The notes under the pieces: generated by a model
Database searches by the model: none
Seen by the model: the letters and a program-made list of their open reading frames with translations, nothing else
What the model was told of the DNA's origin: nothing
Part shown: piece after piece, positions 7,829 through 19,602 of the stretch
Numbering within the stretch: the stretch's first letter is position 1
Layout of the letters: the number at the start of each line of letters is the position of its first letter
DNA from: Pristionchus mayeri
Taxonomy: Eukaryota > Nematoda > Chromadorea > Rhabditida > Neodiplogasteridae
Length of the DNA: 64,000 nt
Assembly (NCBI GenBank): GCA_036245805.1
Contig: BTRK01000003.1
Location: 15,044,464 to 15,108,463, forward strand
Reading direction: 5' to 3'
Position numbers and translations under genes: made by a program

Positions 7829-10800
7829 GAATAGACGCCGCGGGCTGATAATTCGGGCGAATCGACAGCACCGTCACTGGAGATCCTCGACGAATCGGTG
7901 GATCGCGTTCCTGAATCAGGGATGGTTTCGAAAGAAATGATTTCATTATCAGAGGCTTTTCGTCTGATTGACTGGTGAGAAAATAAAGAGATAATCACAC
8001 AATCCAGTCCTTGTACCAAATATCATTGTGCATTTAATAGTGTTATTTTAAAATGATTTTTTTAAATTTCAAACCGCTCCCGCCAGCGAAGGTGTGCCGC
8101 GCGAATGACGTCTTCGAGGAGGACCTGAACGAATTACAGTAATTATGGTGTGCTTGAGTCCGGCGATTCCTAGTCGTCGCCTTCAGTTTGTGACCTAGTC
8201 GAAAGAGCTGCTTTTGGTAAACGTCGTGCACTAGTGCACCATCTCACCTGTTGAATGGTCGATCGGCACGCACCACCCGCCTCTTGACATCTTCCATCGT
8301 CTGGAACTCGGTGCGACCGCTGGAATGACGAATTAATTTATTTTTTAATGGTATAAAAACGAACAACTTCGGACTCAATCTCGTATGTTTCACAAGCTAT
8401 ATGAAAGCCTCTTTGCTCATTGAAAAATGATGTCTCATCAATTCTCAGCAGCAAAATAATAAAGAAATCAACTTTTGGCATAGGCGCTGAACAACTCTAA
8501 TCGAGTCACTACGCAATCATGGAAAATCATCGGGCCACTCGAAAGACATGGTTTCGCAAGGAATGATTCCCTTCATTCGGCGTGATCAGAGGCTGGCGTG
8601 AAAGCACACAGAATGAAGGGAAGGAGGTTCAGGAGGAATGAAGGAGTATTGAGATGTAGAGGTTCACGCAGAGGAATGGCAAGGGCCATCGCTTGCGAAG
8701 TCATCCCAACTCCATTCTCTGCGTACCAGAATTACTAAACGCCTATTGAAATGGAGATTGAGTGAGTCGAAACGCTCACAAAACAGCTGACAGTGAGAAC
8801 CGTGAGTAAGGTCCAAGTGACGAAATGCTCTAGATTTATAATGCGCGATGACGAACAAAAAACGTCTCTCAATTCCGCAGGCTCTCTCGACAGTCGGAGA
8901 ATGAACGATTTCAGGATTACGATAATACCCCCGCAATTTTGTGCGGATTTCCTGTGATTTGACTTTCGCGTGATGCATAGGGAGTGTGGGGATTGGAGAG
9001 AGCGCAGAGAAGTAGAGGACAGGACGAGAGAGTGTGTGAATCGAGGAGAGTGGGAGGAAAAATAGAGAGAAAATCTGGAGATTTTGTGTGCGCACCTGTA
9101 CCGGAAACGGCTGCCGATATTGAAGAGACCTTTCGGCGGCTTCACGGGAGGAGCTGCAAGGAAAGGGTTAAAGATTTTCTGTTCTAGAACGACTCGTCCA
9201 TTGCCTGATAGCGGTATTTGAATATCTAATGAAAATTTGAACAAGGGCCAGTAGTTAATCAAATTAAGTTTCATACTCTGTATTCATTCGGTTTATCCAT
9301 TTCGTTAACGATATTGCGAAAGAATACAGTGGTAAAAAGCAATAAAAAATCTAAGAAAAAATGAGATGATTTTGCTCATTTCTGAATTCGTATATGTTTC
9401 AAAATTTTTATGGAAACCGAGGCAATAGTCGTGATCGATTCATCCACCAATTGCTTTCAACATAAATCAATCAATCGATAATCAAAGGTCAAAGAGCAGC
9501 CTACCAATCAGCCGGAAGAAGGTGTGGTGCTCGACGCAGTTCTTCCACAACGCCTTAAAATGTTTGGCACTTCTTCGGTTCTTCGGTTTCTGGCCACCAC
9601 CCCCCCCCCCCCCATCCCTCATCCAGCCCACACATTTCTAGGTATTCCTCCCTGATTTTCGGCCGTTCAACCCCTCAATGATGGGCGGGGATGGGCAATG
9701 AGAGGGAGGGTGGCCAGAAACCGAAGAAGTTCCAAATGTTTTTTATTTAAAAAAAATAGAATCAAATTCAACCCTTCAGGGAACGTCACGTGTCGTCACG
9801 TTTTGCATGACAAAGATCAAAGATAAACAATCTAACCTTGCAAGCAGGTGATGAGAAGCAGTGGAATGTTAGGACTGAGTTCTTTTCGGTCTGAAAAAAG
9901 AAAGAGATAAATGATCAGAGATGTACGTGATGCGTTCTCACTGTGTCAGAAAAAAAGAAGTATTAGCGATATAAATCATTTACTTGTTTTTACGCTAACA
10001 AACGCTGTTTTTACCGTTGTTTTTACGTTTGTAAAACTCTAAGACTGAGAAAATAGTTACTGAATGCTCGGACGCAGTTAAAACTAGGACGAAGTCAATC
10101 TGATCAATGATTAAAGTCCATCACTGACGTCATCATCGATCACCGTGCGTATCTCGATGGAGAAGTGCTTGCGCTTGAACGAGATCTTCATGATGCACGA
10201 CCAGGGGAACTCGGAGATCTTCCGCAGCTTGGAGGGAGAGAGGTCTGAGAATCAGAGATTAGACATCAAAGATTATGTCAAACCCGAAAGTGCCTCCCCA
10301 AACTCCATCTTTTCAACACTATAGCATAGACAATCATCCCAGAATTCAGCTACCTAGCTGATTAGTTCTAATACCGTTAACTGGTTTTGCAGCACCCTAT
10401 CCCCCGCCTACCATGCTCAATCATACCGTACCCACTCTACTCACCGACAACTCTGCTCCTGCCCGTCGGTGGTTCGGGAGCGAATACGATCATGCCGAAG
10501 GCGTTGGCGCCCACTGCTAGCGTGGCCTCGACAACGTCCTGGAAGGAGAAATGAGAGTGATCTCTCTTTTTTTTCTCCTATCTTAGATCTGTGGCCCTCT
10601 TAGACCAAGAGATACGCAATGATTCTACGGCCCCTCCATCGGGATAATTTTGAGTTTATTTTTGAGAAGAGAAAAAGTAACATAATGAAGATCATTCAAT
10701 ATCTTGGAAATTTGAGCGAATCATGAAACTCAACGGAAATGCTCTCAAGTTAAGAGTTCTATGTCATCTATTGAATTATTTTAAGACTGTTATATCAGTG

Positions 10801-13800
10801 ATTTTATCTTTGATTTTTATCTCTCTCTCTCTCTCACCCTGCACTCGAAGAGCTCCACTCCGTAGAGATCCAGGCGTTTCGCGTGCTCGATGAAGGCGAA
10901 TTCCGAGTCCGCAGGCACCATCCCACTTAAATGAAATGACCTTTGATTTAGACGTTGAAATCTGACAGTTCAGAACCAGACGATAACTCAAATTTTGTAT
11001 TAGTACTCGAAAGAGACGACGAGGAATCACCGTCTCCATCATTTCCCGAGTATTTGTGCACATCGTGAAACACATTCGATTTTTCGTATCATCAATGATA
11101 ATTTGTTGAAGGTATGATGCCCTTGTGATCAACTCACACATGCTGCGGGTGCAGTGCAGCGACGCGCTCGCCGAAATCGCCCGGTTGATTGGGTGCGAAG
11201 ACCTGTAGAGATCAGAGATAAAAGAACAAAGAGCAATATTTTCAGCGTTTTCCTACTTCTATCAAGGGGACTATTTCGAATAATGTATTAGAGTGGCGGG
11301 GCAACTGTTCTGCCAGAGTCTAAATTGAACTTGAGAATTAATAACTAACTTTAGAACTTTAGTTAACTTTAGAACTTTCGAACTTTAGTTAACTTTAGAA
11401 CTTAGAACTAACTTTAGTCTAACTGAGAATTAATTCTAATTCGAGCCGCACTATCTACATATTTTTTCACAGAAATTCGAAGGTAAAAGTGACAAACTTA
11501 ATGCAATATTTAAAAAAAAAATATCTCACCAATCCGTCCAAGTAGTTCTCAACGTGCTCCTCGGCTGAGAAGTCACCGAATTCGGCTGGAAAAAAATTTA
11601 ATATTTAGTAATTATCATATCCTACTTCATGCAAGATCTGGCCGATCGGCATCATTCATGCGATGCTTAAATCTGATCATCGTAATTTATATATTTTCGG
11701 CTGAGGGCAACGAATCCCAAGTCCCTTCGTCATTCTCAGCTGCACTCTCATTCACGAATCTGTCTCTCAATGCTGCATGCAAAAATAGCGTATAGTAGGC
11801 GCTCCCCCGGGAGGATTTCCACGAGCACTTGAAGAAGGGACAGGGCGAGAGAGCGTGTGAAATTGAGAGATTTTAGAGAAGAGAGGGCATGATGAATGAC
11901 GCAGGCGGGTTTGGGTAATAAAGAGGCTGCGAGCTGAGTATTGCAGCGATAATGAAGAAACGGCGCTGTTAATGAAGGAGCTTTGTTTGCTTTTGAGATT
12001 CGCAGCGGAATGTGCTTCACGATTTGCTCAAATTCTTGACGAGCTCTGGTGTAATGATGGACGGCATGATCCTTCACCAAAAAAAATAAAACAATATCTA
12101 GTCGAAGAACTTAATTCAGCATGAGCAGTTGGCACGACATAAACACCAAGAATGAAAGATCAAAGATTAATGAAGTAGATTGCCTGTTTATTTCCCGAAC
12201 AAAATTTTTCCAAGCTTACGCTGAAAAATTAAAGATCAACTCACACTGCACGACATAGCTGGCCAGCAGGGCAGCTGTGTTCTCGGCTACCGGCAGTCGC
12301 CCGTCCCCGATGTCCTTGCGCAGCTGCAGGAAGAGGTGGTACCTGAAAGGGGTTGATCTTTGATCTGTGGCCTCTGATTTTCACAGCGCACGTAGGATGT
12401 GATTACCAAAACCATAATCTAGTGATTGTGAATAGAATTTCCCAAGCGACGAGCGTTGATGCCTAGTCATAGCATATTTTGCATTGTTTAGTGACTTGCC
12501 CATTTCAAAAGCTTGATTATTGATTTATCGATATTTTTTATCAAATTGACCATATTTCAGGTATCGCTTTTAGTCTTCAATCCCTCGATCTTTGATTACC
12601 TCGTGTACTCCTCGACGAGCTTCGCCGGGTCGGAGACGTAGAACTTCACCCGGAAGTAGAGATTGTAGGGAGGACCTGCGGAGGTCAATGATCAAAGACC
12701 ACTCTCGATTCTATTATAGATAAAGATAATCAAGGTCCGTAGTGAAATTAGGTATTGGGTTGTCCCATAATTCGTGTCGTCATTTTTAAAAATAATATTT
12801 CGCTGGAACAAATAAAGTATTTGAGTTGTTGTATTATGCATTAGATACAGTGGCCAGCACTCTACATTTTAGGTGCATCAGTGAGTAAAGATATTGCCGT
12901 TGAGGGGAATTAGACAATTGCGAAATTTTTGGTAATTTTTCGATGATCTTAAAATTGAAAAAAATCCACTTAATTCACAGATACAAAAAAGTGTGCAGTG
13001 AATAGTTACTCTCTAGGGGCAAATAAGATTATTTGGCACAATCCCTGTCTCCCAAAATGCTTTGCGGGGTCACTACAAAAACCCACAATTTTCAACGTGG
13101 TTTGAAAAATTCTGCGGATTTTCTTTCCGGAACAGTATGGAATCGTTTACAAATAATTGTATTTGAATTATCATAGCCAAATAAGCTAAGTTGGAGCATT
13201 GGAAATACTAAAATCATGAAATCGACCCTTTTGAAACTCCCCTCCGATGACATATTGTGAAATATTTCAGCAATAGCTTCAGAAAACTATGATTTAGAAG
13301 CATTAATGGGAAGTGTCATGCATTACCCTTCCACCGTTAGTGCTAGGGATTTTAAACATTACTCGTAAAATAACTATATTTTTTTGAAAAAAAGGTTGGA
13401 AATTCCATATTTTCACTTATTGCATCATCATTAGGCAATGTAAACTGGAGATCAGTGTGCGATAAATTACGTAACATGAGTCTTCTATTAAATACATCAT
13501 GAGGTAATGAAGGCGTTTGATTGTTTACGAGAAATTAAATGTGGAAGAAAAACGACACGAATTATGGGACAACCCAATATATTTTCAGTCGGAATTCGGT
13601 TGATATAATATAACACGTGTATCACGAGTGAATGGATGTAATTCAGACCTCTCGGGAACATTTTGAAATTTTTAATCTCGAATTAGCCCCTTATGATGTT
13701 ACAGTAATACCCTAGAGTGATCATTTCGAAAAATATAGGTGATAGGTCCCAGATCCGGCTTTTAGGAATTTTCCGGTTTTACTCCACTGTATTTCAGCTC

Positions 13801-16800
13801 CCAGGCTAGCTACAGAGCTCACAGTTGGCTCAAAATGAGCGGAAAATTATTCTGAACAACTTTCATGTTAAAAACTTTTTGCAATAATCGCAAGTTACAA
13901 AAGATATGACGAAAAATGTTGAATCCGAATCCTTCAAAAAATGTTATCTCCATCACGCAGGAAACTTTCAGCGGATTTTTATTTCATAAAATGAAAGAAA
14001 ATGTCTTCATACATCTATAAAAAATACAAAATCAAAAATCGAGAGGGGGACCTCTCTCGATATTTCGAGTCAAAGGTGTCACATTGGCGTAGTATCACAA
14101 CAAATTCGGTCTAGTGAACCCTAACTTCGCATTCAATCAGAACTCGATGTGATTTATTAGTTTTCTCAGTGTAATAAATAATTTGGCGTTGAAAAATTCA
14201 AAGTTTGGTAAAGTTTAAATCGATTTTTCGACCTCGATTTATCACATTTTTACACATCTCAAAGTCAAGATTCTTAATCATATATAGACAATAACTATAT
14301 ACAAATTTTAGTAGACCTCGGGAAGAGTAAAAATATTTAAGAAAGAACCCACTCAAACCTCATAATGTTTATTTTTTTTCACACTAACAAGCCTTCCCGA
14401 GAGCTTCGGAAATATTGGAAGTTCATTTTTTGTCCAGGGATATATGGTTACCGATCAATTTTCATGATAAAACATTTAAAATGGCTTGATTTGTTTAACT
14501 AATAATGCATTGCGAACGTAGTTCACAATTCTGGAAAATTCGAAATTTCTCTGTCCATTTTGCATTATTTCAGAACCGTTGTCATACGTTGTATTGCTAA
14601 CGTTTTCCAACTCTTCCCATCATATACATTGTATTGCAATTGCAAACTCTTTCATAGCTTAATAACCATGGTCAAAAAATGAACTTCCAATATTTCCGAA
14701 GCTCTCGGGAAGGCATGTTCGTGCGAAAAAATTTAAACATTTTGAGGTTTGAGTGGGTTCTTTCTCAAATATTTTTACTCTTCCCGAGGTATACTAAAAC
14801 TTGTATATAGTTATTGTCTATGTATGCTTAATAATCTTGACTTTGAGATGTGTAAATATGCGATAAATCGAGGTCGAAAAAATCGATTTTTTAAACTTTA
14901 CCAAACTTTGAATTTTTCAACGCCAAATTATTTATTACACTGAGAAAACTAATAAATCACTTCGATTTCGGATTGAATGCGCAGTTAGGGTTCACTAGAC
15001 AGAATTTGTTGTGATACTACGCCAATGTGACACCTTTGACTCGAAATATCGAAAAAGGTCCCCTCTCGATTTTTCGTTTTATATTTTTTATAGATGTATG
15101 AAGACATCTTCTTTCATTTTATGAAATAAAAATCCGCTGAAAGTTTCCTGCGTGATGGAGATAACATTTTTTGAAAGTTTCGGATTCAACATTTTTCGTC
15201 ATATATTTTTAACTTGCGATTATTGCAAACCGTTTATAACATGAAAGTTGTTCAGAATAATTTTCCGCTCATTTTGAGCCCAACCAGAGCTCTGTAGCGG
15301 CACCGGGAGCTGAAATACAGTGGAGGCAGGCACAAAACCGGAAAATTCCTAAAAGCCGGATCTGGGACCTATCACCAATATTTTTCGAAATGACCACTCT
15401 AGGGTATTATTATAACATCATAAGGGGCTAATTCGAGATTAAAAATTTCAAAATGTTCCCGCACTCCTCCACTGACTCGCGATACGCGTAATAAACGGAA
15501 TCGATGGATATCAAGAGCAAAGATCAAGAGGAGATCAGAGGTCAACCTTGAAATTTTGATGCTTGTCAATCGGAATCGCTTATATTTTTTTGAGACGGTA
15601 AAGGCCAGGAAGAATCATTGCAGCGAAATTATTCACGTGTTTGTGATAGTGGTGAAACACATCTTGATCAATTTAGTTACTGTGAATTTGAGGAGTTGAA
15701 TGTCACCAATTTCGAATTCAGTTACGTTTCATTGGGTGAAGACATGTTCGTGAAAGTGAATTTGAGTCAATGCAGCGAGAAACAGAACGGGGGTTTAAAA
15801 TAAATGAAAACAAACTCACAAATCATCTGCTTGCGTATCGACTTGTCGGCGTCCAGCCATTTCTGCAATATCGGCTGAATTAAAACGGAACAACACGGCA
15901 TCGCATCCTCATACATACGAAGATCGACAATAATATTTTTGAAAGTTCTACTTCCTTCCTGAGTCATACTTCCTAGCTGTCACTTGTGTACCCAGATTGC
16001 ATGATTACTTTGTAGCTTCTACTGACTATCAAGAACCTCTCCATTCATCGGAGTCGGCTAGAATCACTGGGGTGGTGACCGAATGATGCGAGGACGAGAC
16101 CGTATCCACCCAGAGACAGGATACGGTATGCATACGGTACCTTCTGTTGCGTCTCCTCTCCCGGATCCAACAGCGAGAGGAACTGCAGTCCGAAGTAGTC
16201 CCTCTCCACTATCTCGAGGTACTCGTAGACTCGCTCGAGCAGCTCACCTCCACGGGCTTGTCGCTGGAAGAGATCAAAGATCAGTAAATGCCAGATTGAT
16301 CAAATATAAGAGTGACTATCTCAGTGAGTGAGCATATTTGTGAAGGCCCTTGGCAAAGTTGGAAAAATGGAATTTGCCCTAAATGTGTATACGTGTAGTA
16401 CTCAGTGAGCATAGCTCGGGCATGACATATTTAGTGTTCTTGGCGGCGGGCTGACAAGTGCGCGGCACTTTAGTCGAAAAACGTCATTTTTCGAAATTTT
16501 CCGTTTCGCTATCGATCAAAACTATTCATGCCACCAAAAATTCGGAAAATTCATATGACTAAAGTTACTAAGTTTCATCCAGATCGGGCTTAAACGCTTT
16601 CAGAAAAGTCGAAAAATCGATAATTTTTGCATATTTTATATTACAGATCCTCCAGATGAGTGGTTTAGTTCTTTTTTTATTCTTGGTTCTTGTAGTACTA
16701 ACTCAGCACTACCTACTCTAAGAAAAGAAGGAAAATTAAAAATACACCCTTCGTGAAAATCGTGATCAAGCAAGAACAAGTCGAAAAAAGTCAGTTCATG

Positions 16801-19602
16801 ATCATGCCCATGAGTTACCGTAACCCAATGAAGCATGAGAACGAATGTTCTGGAGCAATCTAACATGCAGTACTCGATGAGTGAAACTCACCACAATCAA
16901 TGAAATTTCGATACGCTTCCGCGCGCGCGAAAGCGTTGATGTTTAAACATATCGAGGTATTACGGTAGCTTTTCAACATCAGCGCTCTTGCGCGCGCGGA
17001 TGCGTATCGAAATTTCATGGATTGTTGAGAGTTTCACTCATCGAGTACTGCATGTTGGAAAACTCCAGAAGATTCGTTCTCATTGGGTTACGGTAACTCA
17101 TGGGCATGATCATGAACTGACTTTTTTCGACTTGTTCTTGTTTGATCACGATTTTCACGTAAGGTGTATTTTTAATTTTCCTTCTTTTCTTAGAGTAGGT
17201 ATTGCTCAGTTAGTACTACAAGAATCAAGAATAAAAAAAGTCCTAAACCACTCATCTGCAGGGACTGTAATATTGGGGTGTCCGGAAAGTTCGTATAATT
17301 TTTTGTTTTTATTTTTTTATTCAATGCTTTACAATTCTCATTGACCAATGTATGCCCCCTTCTTTCTCACTACCTCCCTCCAGCGATTGGGCAGGGTCTC
17401 GATTCCTCTCTTCCAGAATGCGGGTTTCTTCGAGACGGCCCAGTTCACGAAAGCCCTCACAACTTCATCTCGATTCTTGAACTTCTTTCCTTTGCAGAAG
17501 TCAGAGAGAGAGCGGAAGCAGTGGTAGCCGCATGGGGAGAGATCCGGGGAATACGGTGGATGGGGAATCCTCTCGATCTTCAGCTCGTCCATTTTCTTCT
17601 GGGTCATCTTCGCTCGACGTGGGCGAGCATTGTCCATCAGAAGAAGAATTTTGCCCTGGTTCAGGAGTCTGGGAGGGACTCTGATCGCAACATCTTCCAG
17701 TTGTTCAGAGAAGAGGTCGGCATTGATGATGGTGCCAGGGGCGAGGATCTCCCAGTAGATGGGACCGAGCACTGAGAAGAAGAAGCAGAGGAGTTCCTTC
17801 TTTCCGTGCTCTTCCTTCTTCGGGACGGGCGTGGGCTTCTCATCTGCATCCACCCATTGCAGTCTCCTCACAGGGTTATCGTACGTGATCCACTTCTCAT
17901 CTGTAGCGATGATGGAATTGACCCATCGAAGATTGGATCTACGATGTAGTAATTCCCGACAGACTTGACCACGATTTTTCAGCTGTTTGGGGGAGAGGTC
18001 ATGGGGAATCACTTGTGGGAGTTTCGGCTTCTTCCCAGATCGATGGAGGATATCGGACACCGTTGAACTGGGAGTACCAGTATCCTTCTTCAACCCACGC
18101 ACACTGGCCATGGGCTTGCGCTTCAGTGTGCGGAGAACGAGAGGCTGATCGAGGGAGGGAGGGCGTCCAGAGCGGGGTTGATCATCGAGTCCAAACTCCC
18201 CGTTCTTGAAGCGGGAGAACCACTTATAGCAGAAGGGTATGGAGGGGGCGTCAGCTCCTTCCGACTGGGCCAGGGCAGAGTGGGTCTCCTTCACGGATCG
18301 GCCAAGACGGTAGTAATGAAGTAAAACTGCTCGGAGGTAGAGATGGGAGTCCATCACAAGAATCAATGTAGCAACTAGGAGACTGATTAAATCCTCTCAC
18401 TACTCAACTTCAGAATGATGCAATACATTGTTGACAAACAGATTGCGTAATCACTGCATTTGATCTCGAACTGACTTTTTTCCGAAGCATAATACGAACT
18501 TTCCGGACACCCCAATAGAAAATATGCAAAAATTATCGATTTTTCGACTTTTCTGAAAGCGTTTAAGCCCGATCTGGATGAAACTTAGTAACTTTAGTCA
18601 AATGAATTTTTCCGAATTTTTGGTGGTATGAATCGTTTTGATCGATAGCGAAATGGAAAATTTCGAAAAATGACGTTTTTCGACTAAAGTGCCGCGCACT
18701 TCTCAGCGCGCCGCCTAGAACACTCAACATGCCGTGGCCGAGCTATGCTCACTGAGTACTACACATATACACATTTAGGGCGAATTCCATTTTTCCAACT
18801 TTGCCAAGCATATGTTCACTCACTCAGACAGTCTCTCATAAATTAATTCAGATTAAAGAACAGTGATGATCAAGGAGAACAACTAAGCTATTTCCCGATA
18901 TATTACTGTGATTTTAACTATCGTGACAGTCCTGGCAAAGTGGTGAGTAAAAGTGAAAATACACAAAATGCCATTATTGTAGAACGTGGAGAAAGTTTTA
19001 GAGAGTTTCATGTAAAATGCAAAAGAATGGTGCCTCATGCTGGAATCGAACCAGCGACCTTCTGTTTACTAGACAGACGCTCTGCCACTGAGCCAATGAG
19101 GCAGGTGGGTGTTTCATTCATGGCCCGTGCTATCTTTCCGCCTTTTGGAAGAGCTTTTGTCGCTCAATGCGGATTGCACGCTCTTTTGCTTGAACAGCTG
19201 AAGCTCTTATCTCGAAATGTGATTTGAGGAGAGAGAGAGAGCGAAATGTTGAATAAAAAAGAGTATCACTCACGGGCAGTGAGAACTGATTCTCCGTACC
19301 GTCCAGGAAAAATACCCGGCATGAGATTGTTCGTTGCAAAGAAGAGGGCTGCTGCCTGGAAGATCACAGAGTAACCAAACATCAAAGATGCTTTCGCATC
19401 TGGGAGTGAGTGAGCAAACTACAGAGACCAAGAAACGCTCTCAGTTGGTTTCTTTTTGCCCGAGATACACTACCTATCTGTACTGTCCACACAAGCTTGT
19501 GATCAAACTACAGATCTTATATCAACCTCCATACCGAATGAGCGTGTCCGGATTGAGGCCCTCCGAGTCGCGCACATTGTACGTGCCCGAGCCGAAACGC
19601 AT
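7829..19602 (-). CDS. ptp-1: FERM-domain tyrosine phosphatase, PTPN3/PTPN4 class (partial)
   Basis: Sixteen exons join in phase with GT/AG introns: 19602-19535 ([18 protein letters not shown]), 19355-19274, 16263-16141, 15862-15820, 12675-12600 ([17 protein letters not shown]), 12342-12245, 11585-11530, 11202-11138 (FAPNQPGDF), 10925-10838 ([12 protein letters not shown]), 10538-10445, 10244-10144 ([13 protein letters not shown]), 9890-9837, 9553-9505 ([15 protein letters not shown]), 9153-9096, 8319-8248 (GRTEFQ) and 7971-7829 (423 codons). Together they give a whole FERM domain, the FERM-adjacent segment ([14 protein letters not shown]) and the start of a linker. These match the family of membrane-skeleton phosphatases with FERM, PDZ and PTP domains, which act at the cell cortex. 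I found no PDZ or PTP exon to the left, so the catalytic half is outside the window or lost. The last exon ends with a normal donor. Introns carry a tRNA, a mariner and foldbacks. Confidence 0.85.
8386..8408 (+). promoter_or_regulatory. TGTTTCAC motif in the ptp-1 region
   Basis: TGTTTCAC follows CTCGTA, on the strand opposite to the host gene; after an 8 nt spacer comes TGAAAGC, a weak match to the second box. It lies in the intron between the exons at 8248-8319 and 9096-9153. Confidence 0.35.
9555..9745. repeat. Short hairpin element at a splice acceptor
   Basis: AAAATGTTTGGCACTTC and TTCTTCGGTTTCTGGCCACC on the left mirror GTGGCCAGAAACCGAAGAAG and TTCCAAATGTTTT on the right. The interior has a run of 13 or more C and a copy of ATGGGCGGGGATGGGC. 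The left edge touches the acceptor of the ptp-1 exon 9505-9553, so the element supplies part of that acceptor's upstream sequence. Confidence 0.6.
11051..11072 (-). promoter_or_regulatory. Bipartite TGTTTCAC motif, ptp-1 intron
   Basis: On the minus strand TGTTTCAC is followed after 8 nt by CAAATAC. The site lies between the exons at 10838-10925 and 11138-11202, in the same orientation as the host gene. Confidence 0.45.
11330..11425. repeat. AACTTTAG minisatellite
   Basis: AACTTTAG, GAACTTTAG and GTTAACTTTAG repeat about eight times in an intron of the ptp-1 gene. No coding potential. Confidence 0.7.
12755..13577. mobile_element. Non-autonomous mariner-like element
   Basis: TTGGGTTGTCCCATAATTCG at the left end is mirrored at the right end (ends 13577), each flanked by TA, the target-site duplication of Tc1/mariner elements. 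The 823 bp interior shows no transposase frame. It sits in the ptp-1 intron between exons 12600-12675 and 15820-15862, so it is spliced out. Confidence 0.8.
13653..15461. repeat. 1.8 kb foldback in a ptp-1 intron
   Basis: Arms of about 790 bp (13653-14440 and 14670-15461) are near reverse complements; CGGGAACATTTTGAAATTTT at the left mirrors the right end. The spacer of about 230 bp has no frame of note. The ends lack the GTAAGAATCG motif of the other family, so this is a separate foldback type. Transcribed with the host intron it would form a very long hairpin RNA. Confidence 0.85.
15638..15659 (-). promoter_or_regulatory. Bipartite TGTTTCAC motif, ptp-1 intron
   Basis: Minus-strand TGTTTCAC is followed after 8 nt by CAAACAC. 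It lies just to the left of the second foldback in this gene and just left of the exon 15820-15862. Confidence 0.45.
17273..18515 (-). mobile_element. Mariner transposon, copy 1
   Basis: The element is 1243 bp, with terminal repeats of about 28 bp beginning TTGGGGTGTCCGGAAAGTTC, flanked by TA on both sides. It contains one transposase frame on the minus strand. The copy at 53455-54696 has the same termini and nearly the same length. Confidence 0.95.
17338..18366 (-). CDS. Mariner transposase, copy 1 (catalytic Asp lost)
   Basis: A 342-residue frame spans the whole protein. The N-terminal ~120 residues form the paired helix-turn-helix DNA-binding region ([19 protein letters not shown]). The linker has PQVIPHDLS, the family's WVPHEL-like motif. 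The DDE/D domain has ATDEKW (D156), LLLMDNARP (D245) and YSPDLSPC at 274-279. The third catalytic position, 34 residues after D245, is Gly (G280, codon changed at 17528) instead of Asp; copy 2 has Asp. His250 of DNARPH is also Arg here. The frame is otherwise open but should be inactive. About 16 of 342 residues differ from copy 2 by my count. Confidence 0.9.
   Translation of the reverse strand: MILVMDSHLYLRAVLLHYYRLGRSVKETHSALAQSEGADAPSIPFCYKWFSRFKNGEFGLDDQPRSGRPPSLDQPLVLRTLKRKPMASVRGLKKDTGTPSSTVSDILHRSGKKPKLPQVIPHDLSPKQLKNRGQVCRELLHRRSNLRWVNSIIATDEKWITYDNPVRRLQWVDADEKPTPVPKKEEHGKKELLCFFFSVLGPIYWEILAPGTIINADLFSEQLEDVAIRVPPRLLNQGKILLLMDNARPRRAKMTQKKMDELKIERIPHPPYSPDLSPCGYHCFRSLSDFCKGKKFKNRDEVVRAFVNWAVSKKPAFWKRGIETLPNRWREVVRKKGAYIGQ
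19031..19102 (-). tRNA. tRNA-Thr (anticodon AGT)
   Basis: The minus strand folds as a 72 nt tRNA: acceptor GCCTCAT paired with ATGAGGC plus discriminator A, D-arm GCTC/GAGC, anticodon stem TCTGT/ACAGA with loop CTAGTAA (anticodon AGT, read as inosine-GU, Thr), and T-arm GCTGG-TTCGATT-CCAGC. The A-box TGGCTCAGTGG and B-box GGTTCGATTCC are present. CCA follows the discriminator in the genome, probably by chance. It lies in an intron of the ptp-1 gene, on the same strand. Confidence 0.93.

Larger units (their letters stand above)
16309..18838. repeat. Foldback split by a mariner insertion
   Basis: Without the mariner at 17273-18515 this is a palindrome of about 1.29 kb centred near 16950. The left arm starts AGTGACTATCTCAGTGAGTG; the right arm ends with the complementary CACTCACTCAGACAGTCTCT. 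The central part has GCGCGCGCG-rich arms. The mariner lies in the right arm at a TA: the arm reads CTGTAATA, mariner, then GAAAATATGCAAAAATTATC, matching the left arm's GATAATTTTTGCATATTTTA. It lies between ptp-1 exons 16141-16263 and 19274-19355. Confidence 0.85.

Noticed and set aside
7825..8019. Minus-strand frame [16 protein letters not shown] over the last ptp-1 exon
   Set aside because: The splice phase from exon 8248-8319 selects another open frame over the same exon ([16 protein letters not shown]); the longer frame is a shadow.
8043..8231. Open frame on the minus strand just left of the ptp-1 exon 8248-8319
   Set aside because: The exon 8248-8319 ends with a good donor and joins in phase to 7971; this frame is intronic.
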